Both the position numbers and the translations under genes were made by a program. This document shows, piece after piece, positions 63,330 to 64,000 of a stretch of 64,000 bases of DNA. The DNA lies in the NCBI GenBank assembly GCA_965601485.1, contig OZ271846.1:1240001-1304000 (forward strand). The letters are read 5' to 3'. Every line of letters starts with the position of its first letter. Within the stretch, counting starts at the first letter, position 1. Under the pieces are notes generated by a model that saw nothing but the letters and a program-made list of their open reading frames with translations, was not told the DNA's origin and did not search any database. The stretch comes from Methylotenera_A aquatica. GTDB lineage: Bacteria; Pseudomonadota; Gammaproteobacteria; Burkholderiales; Methylophilaceae.

Positions 63330-64000
63330 ATGAAAAAAGTAATTATAGAATTGCTAACTGCAATAATGCTAACTGCTAACACTGCTTATGCTGATAAATT
63401 TAATGATGCGGTAAACTCATACGAGAGTGGCAAGTATAAGCAAGCTATTAGGCTGTTTAAGCCGCTAGCTTTAAATGGTAATGTAAGTGCGCAATTTAAT
63501 TTAGGTCTTATGTATGAAAAAGGGCAAGGGGTTCTACAAGACTATGTTGAAGCAGTGAAGTGGTACAAGTTAGCAGCAGCACAAGGTGATGCAAATGCAC
63601 AATTTAGTTTAGGTGTTAGCTATGAAAATGGGCAAGGACTTGTACAAGACTATATTGAAGCAGTGAAGTGGTACAAGTTAGCAGCAGCGCAAGGTGATGC
63701 AAAAGCGCAAATTAACTTAGGCATCATGTATGGAAAAGGACAAGGGGTTGTACAAGATGATGTTCAAGCAGTGAAGTGGTACAAGTTAGCAGCAGAGCAA
63801 GGTGATGCAAAAGCGCAATTTAATTTAGGTCTTATGTATGCCAAAGGGCAAGGGGTTGTGCAAGATGATGTTGAAGCAGTTAAATGGTATATGTTAGCTG
63901 CGGCACAAGAAAATGCAGCTGCGCAATACAATTTAGGTCTTATGTATTATAAGGGGCGAGGGGTTGCACAAGATTATATACAAGCGTATTTGTGGTCTAA
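63330..64000 (+). CDS. Sel1-repeat (TPR-like) secreted protein, 3' end cut off by window
   Basis: ATG 63330 opens 223 codons to the window edge. A signal peptide (MKKVIIELLTAIMLTANTAY, then ADKF) suggests export. It is followed by 36-residue Sel1 repeats (AQFNLGLMYEKGQGVLQDYV, then EAVKWYKLAAAQGDAN, and variants) in at least four complete copies. Sel1 proteins are scaffolds for protein-protein contacts. The partner is unknown, and the true length cannot be seen. Confidence 0.88.
   Translation, partial: MKKVIIELLTAIMLTANTAYADKFNDAVNSYESGKYKQAIRLFKPLALNGNVSAQFNLGLMYEKGQGVLQDYVEAVKWYKLAAAQGDANAQFSLGVSYENGQGLVQDYIEAVKWYKLAAAQGDAKAQINLGIMYGKGQGVVQDDVQAVKWYKLAAEQGDAKAQFNLGLMYAKGQGVVQDDVEAVKWYMLAAAQENAAAQYNLGLMYYKGRGVAQDYIQAYLWS
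63489..64000 (+). repeat. Tandem 108-bp repeats encoding Sel1 units
   Basis: Copies start at 63489, 63597, 63705, 63813 and 63921, exactly 108 bp apart. They share long identical stretches such as GAAGCAGTGAAGTGGTACAA. The high DNA identity suggests recent duplication, so copy number may vary between strains. Confidence 0.9.

Overview
The window looks like a chromosomal segment of an AT-rich obligate or near-obligate methylotroph of the Methylophilaceae (Betaproteobacteria), most like Methylotenera. This is inferred from gene content: ribulose monophosphate (RuMP) pathway genes (hxlA, hxlB, tal), a tetrahydromethanopterin (H4MPT) formaldehyde-oxidation and cofactor-synthesis island (mptG, mtdB, mch and accessory genes), genes resembling archaeal methanofuran synthesis enzymes, a complete pqqABCDE cluster for quinoprotein alcohol dehydrogenases, and a formate-tetrahydrofolate ligase. 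No database search was possible, so the genus is a judgement.

Layout. 1-9100: mostly minus-strand housekeeping genes (a cut-off LonB-like protease, moaE, moaD, rmuC, an AI-2E family transporter, a YigZ protein, fhs, a HerA-like ATPase), interrupted at 3.87-4.25 kb by gene debris that keeps a PEP-CTERM sorting tail. 9.4-17.9 kb: assimilatory sulfate reduction (cysB divergent from a TSUP permease, then cysI, DUF934, cysH of the APS-reductase type, cysD, cysN) followed by a ferredoxin. 18.5-21.0 kb: a decayed zone with remnants of DoxX, DUF4126 and FkbM-like genes around an intact Bcr/CflA transporter. 21.0-24.6 kb: pqqABCDE on the minus strand, with a terminator between pqqA and pqqB. 24.7-31.8 kb: aroG, hisC, pheA, serC, gyrA. 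32.1-34.5 kb: rubrerythrin, HdrD/GlpC-like and DUF3501. 34.5-36.4 kb: ridA, alr and tRNA-Leu(UAG). 36.5-42.6 kb: a small unknown protein and an RND efflux system.

42.6-57.2 kb is the C1 core. One minus-strand group encodes an MfnD-like ATP-grasp ligase, an MfnF-like protein, PabB, an MfnE-like kinase and a pterin dehydratase. A divergent HisA-like TIM barrel gene follows, then hxlB, hxlA and tal. The second minus-strand group is mptG, mtdB, an ATP-grasp gene, mch, a RimK-like ligase and a CitG-like gene. 57.4-60.6 kb holds ppsA with its regulator ppsR. 60.7-64 kb holds a periplasmic glutathione peroxidase, chrA, a possible small RNA, a P4-type integrase remnant and a cut-off Sel1-repeat protein.

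Taken together, PQQ serves periplasmic methanol oxidation. Formaldehyde is either fixed by Hps/Phi/Tal or oxidised on H4MPT by MtdB and Mch. FtfL takes formate into the folate pool. The accessory genes probably make H4MPT and methylofuran. The most notable unexplained signals are the HisA-like gene whose start overlaps that of the MfnD-like gene, the palindrome on the hxlA promoter, the 17-bp-arm A/T palindrome before the rubrerythrin operon, and the candidate RNA at 62.93-63.02 kb.
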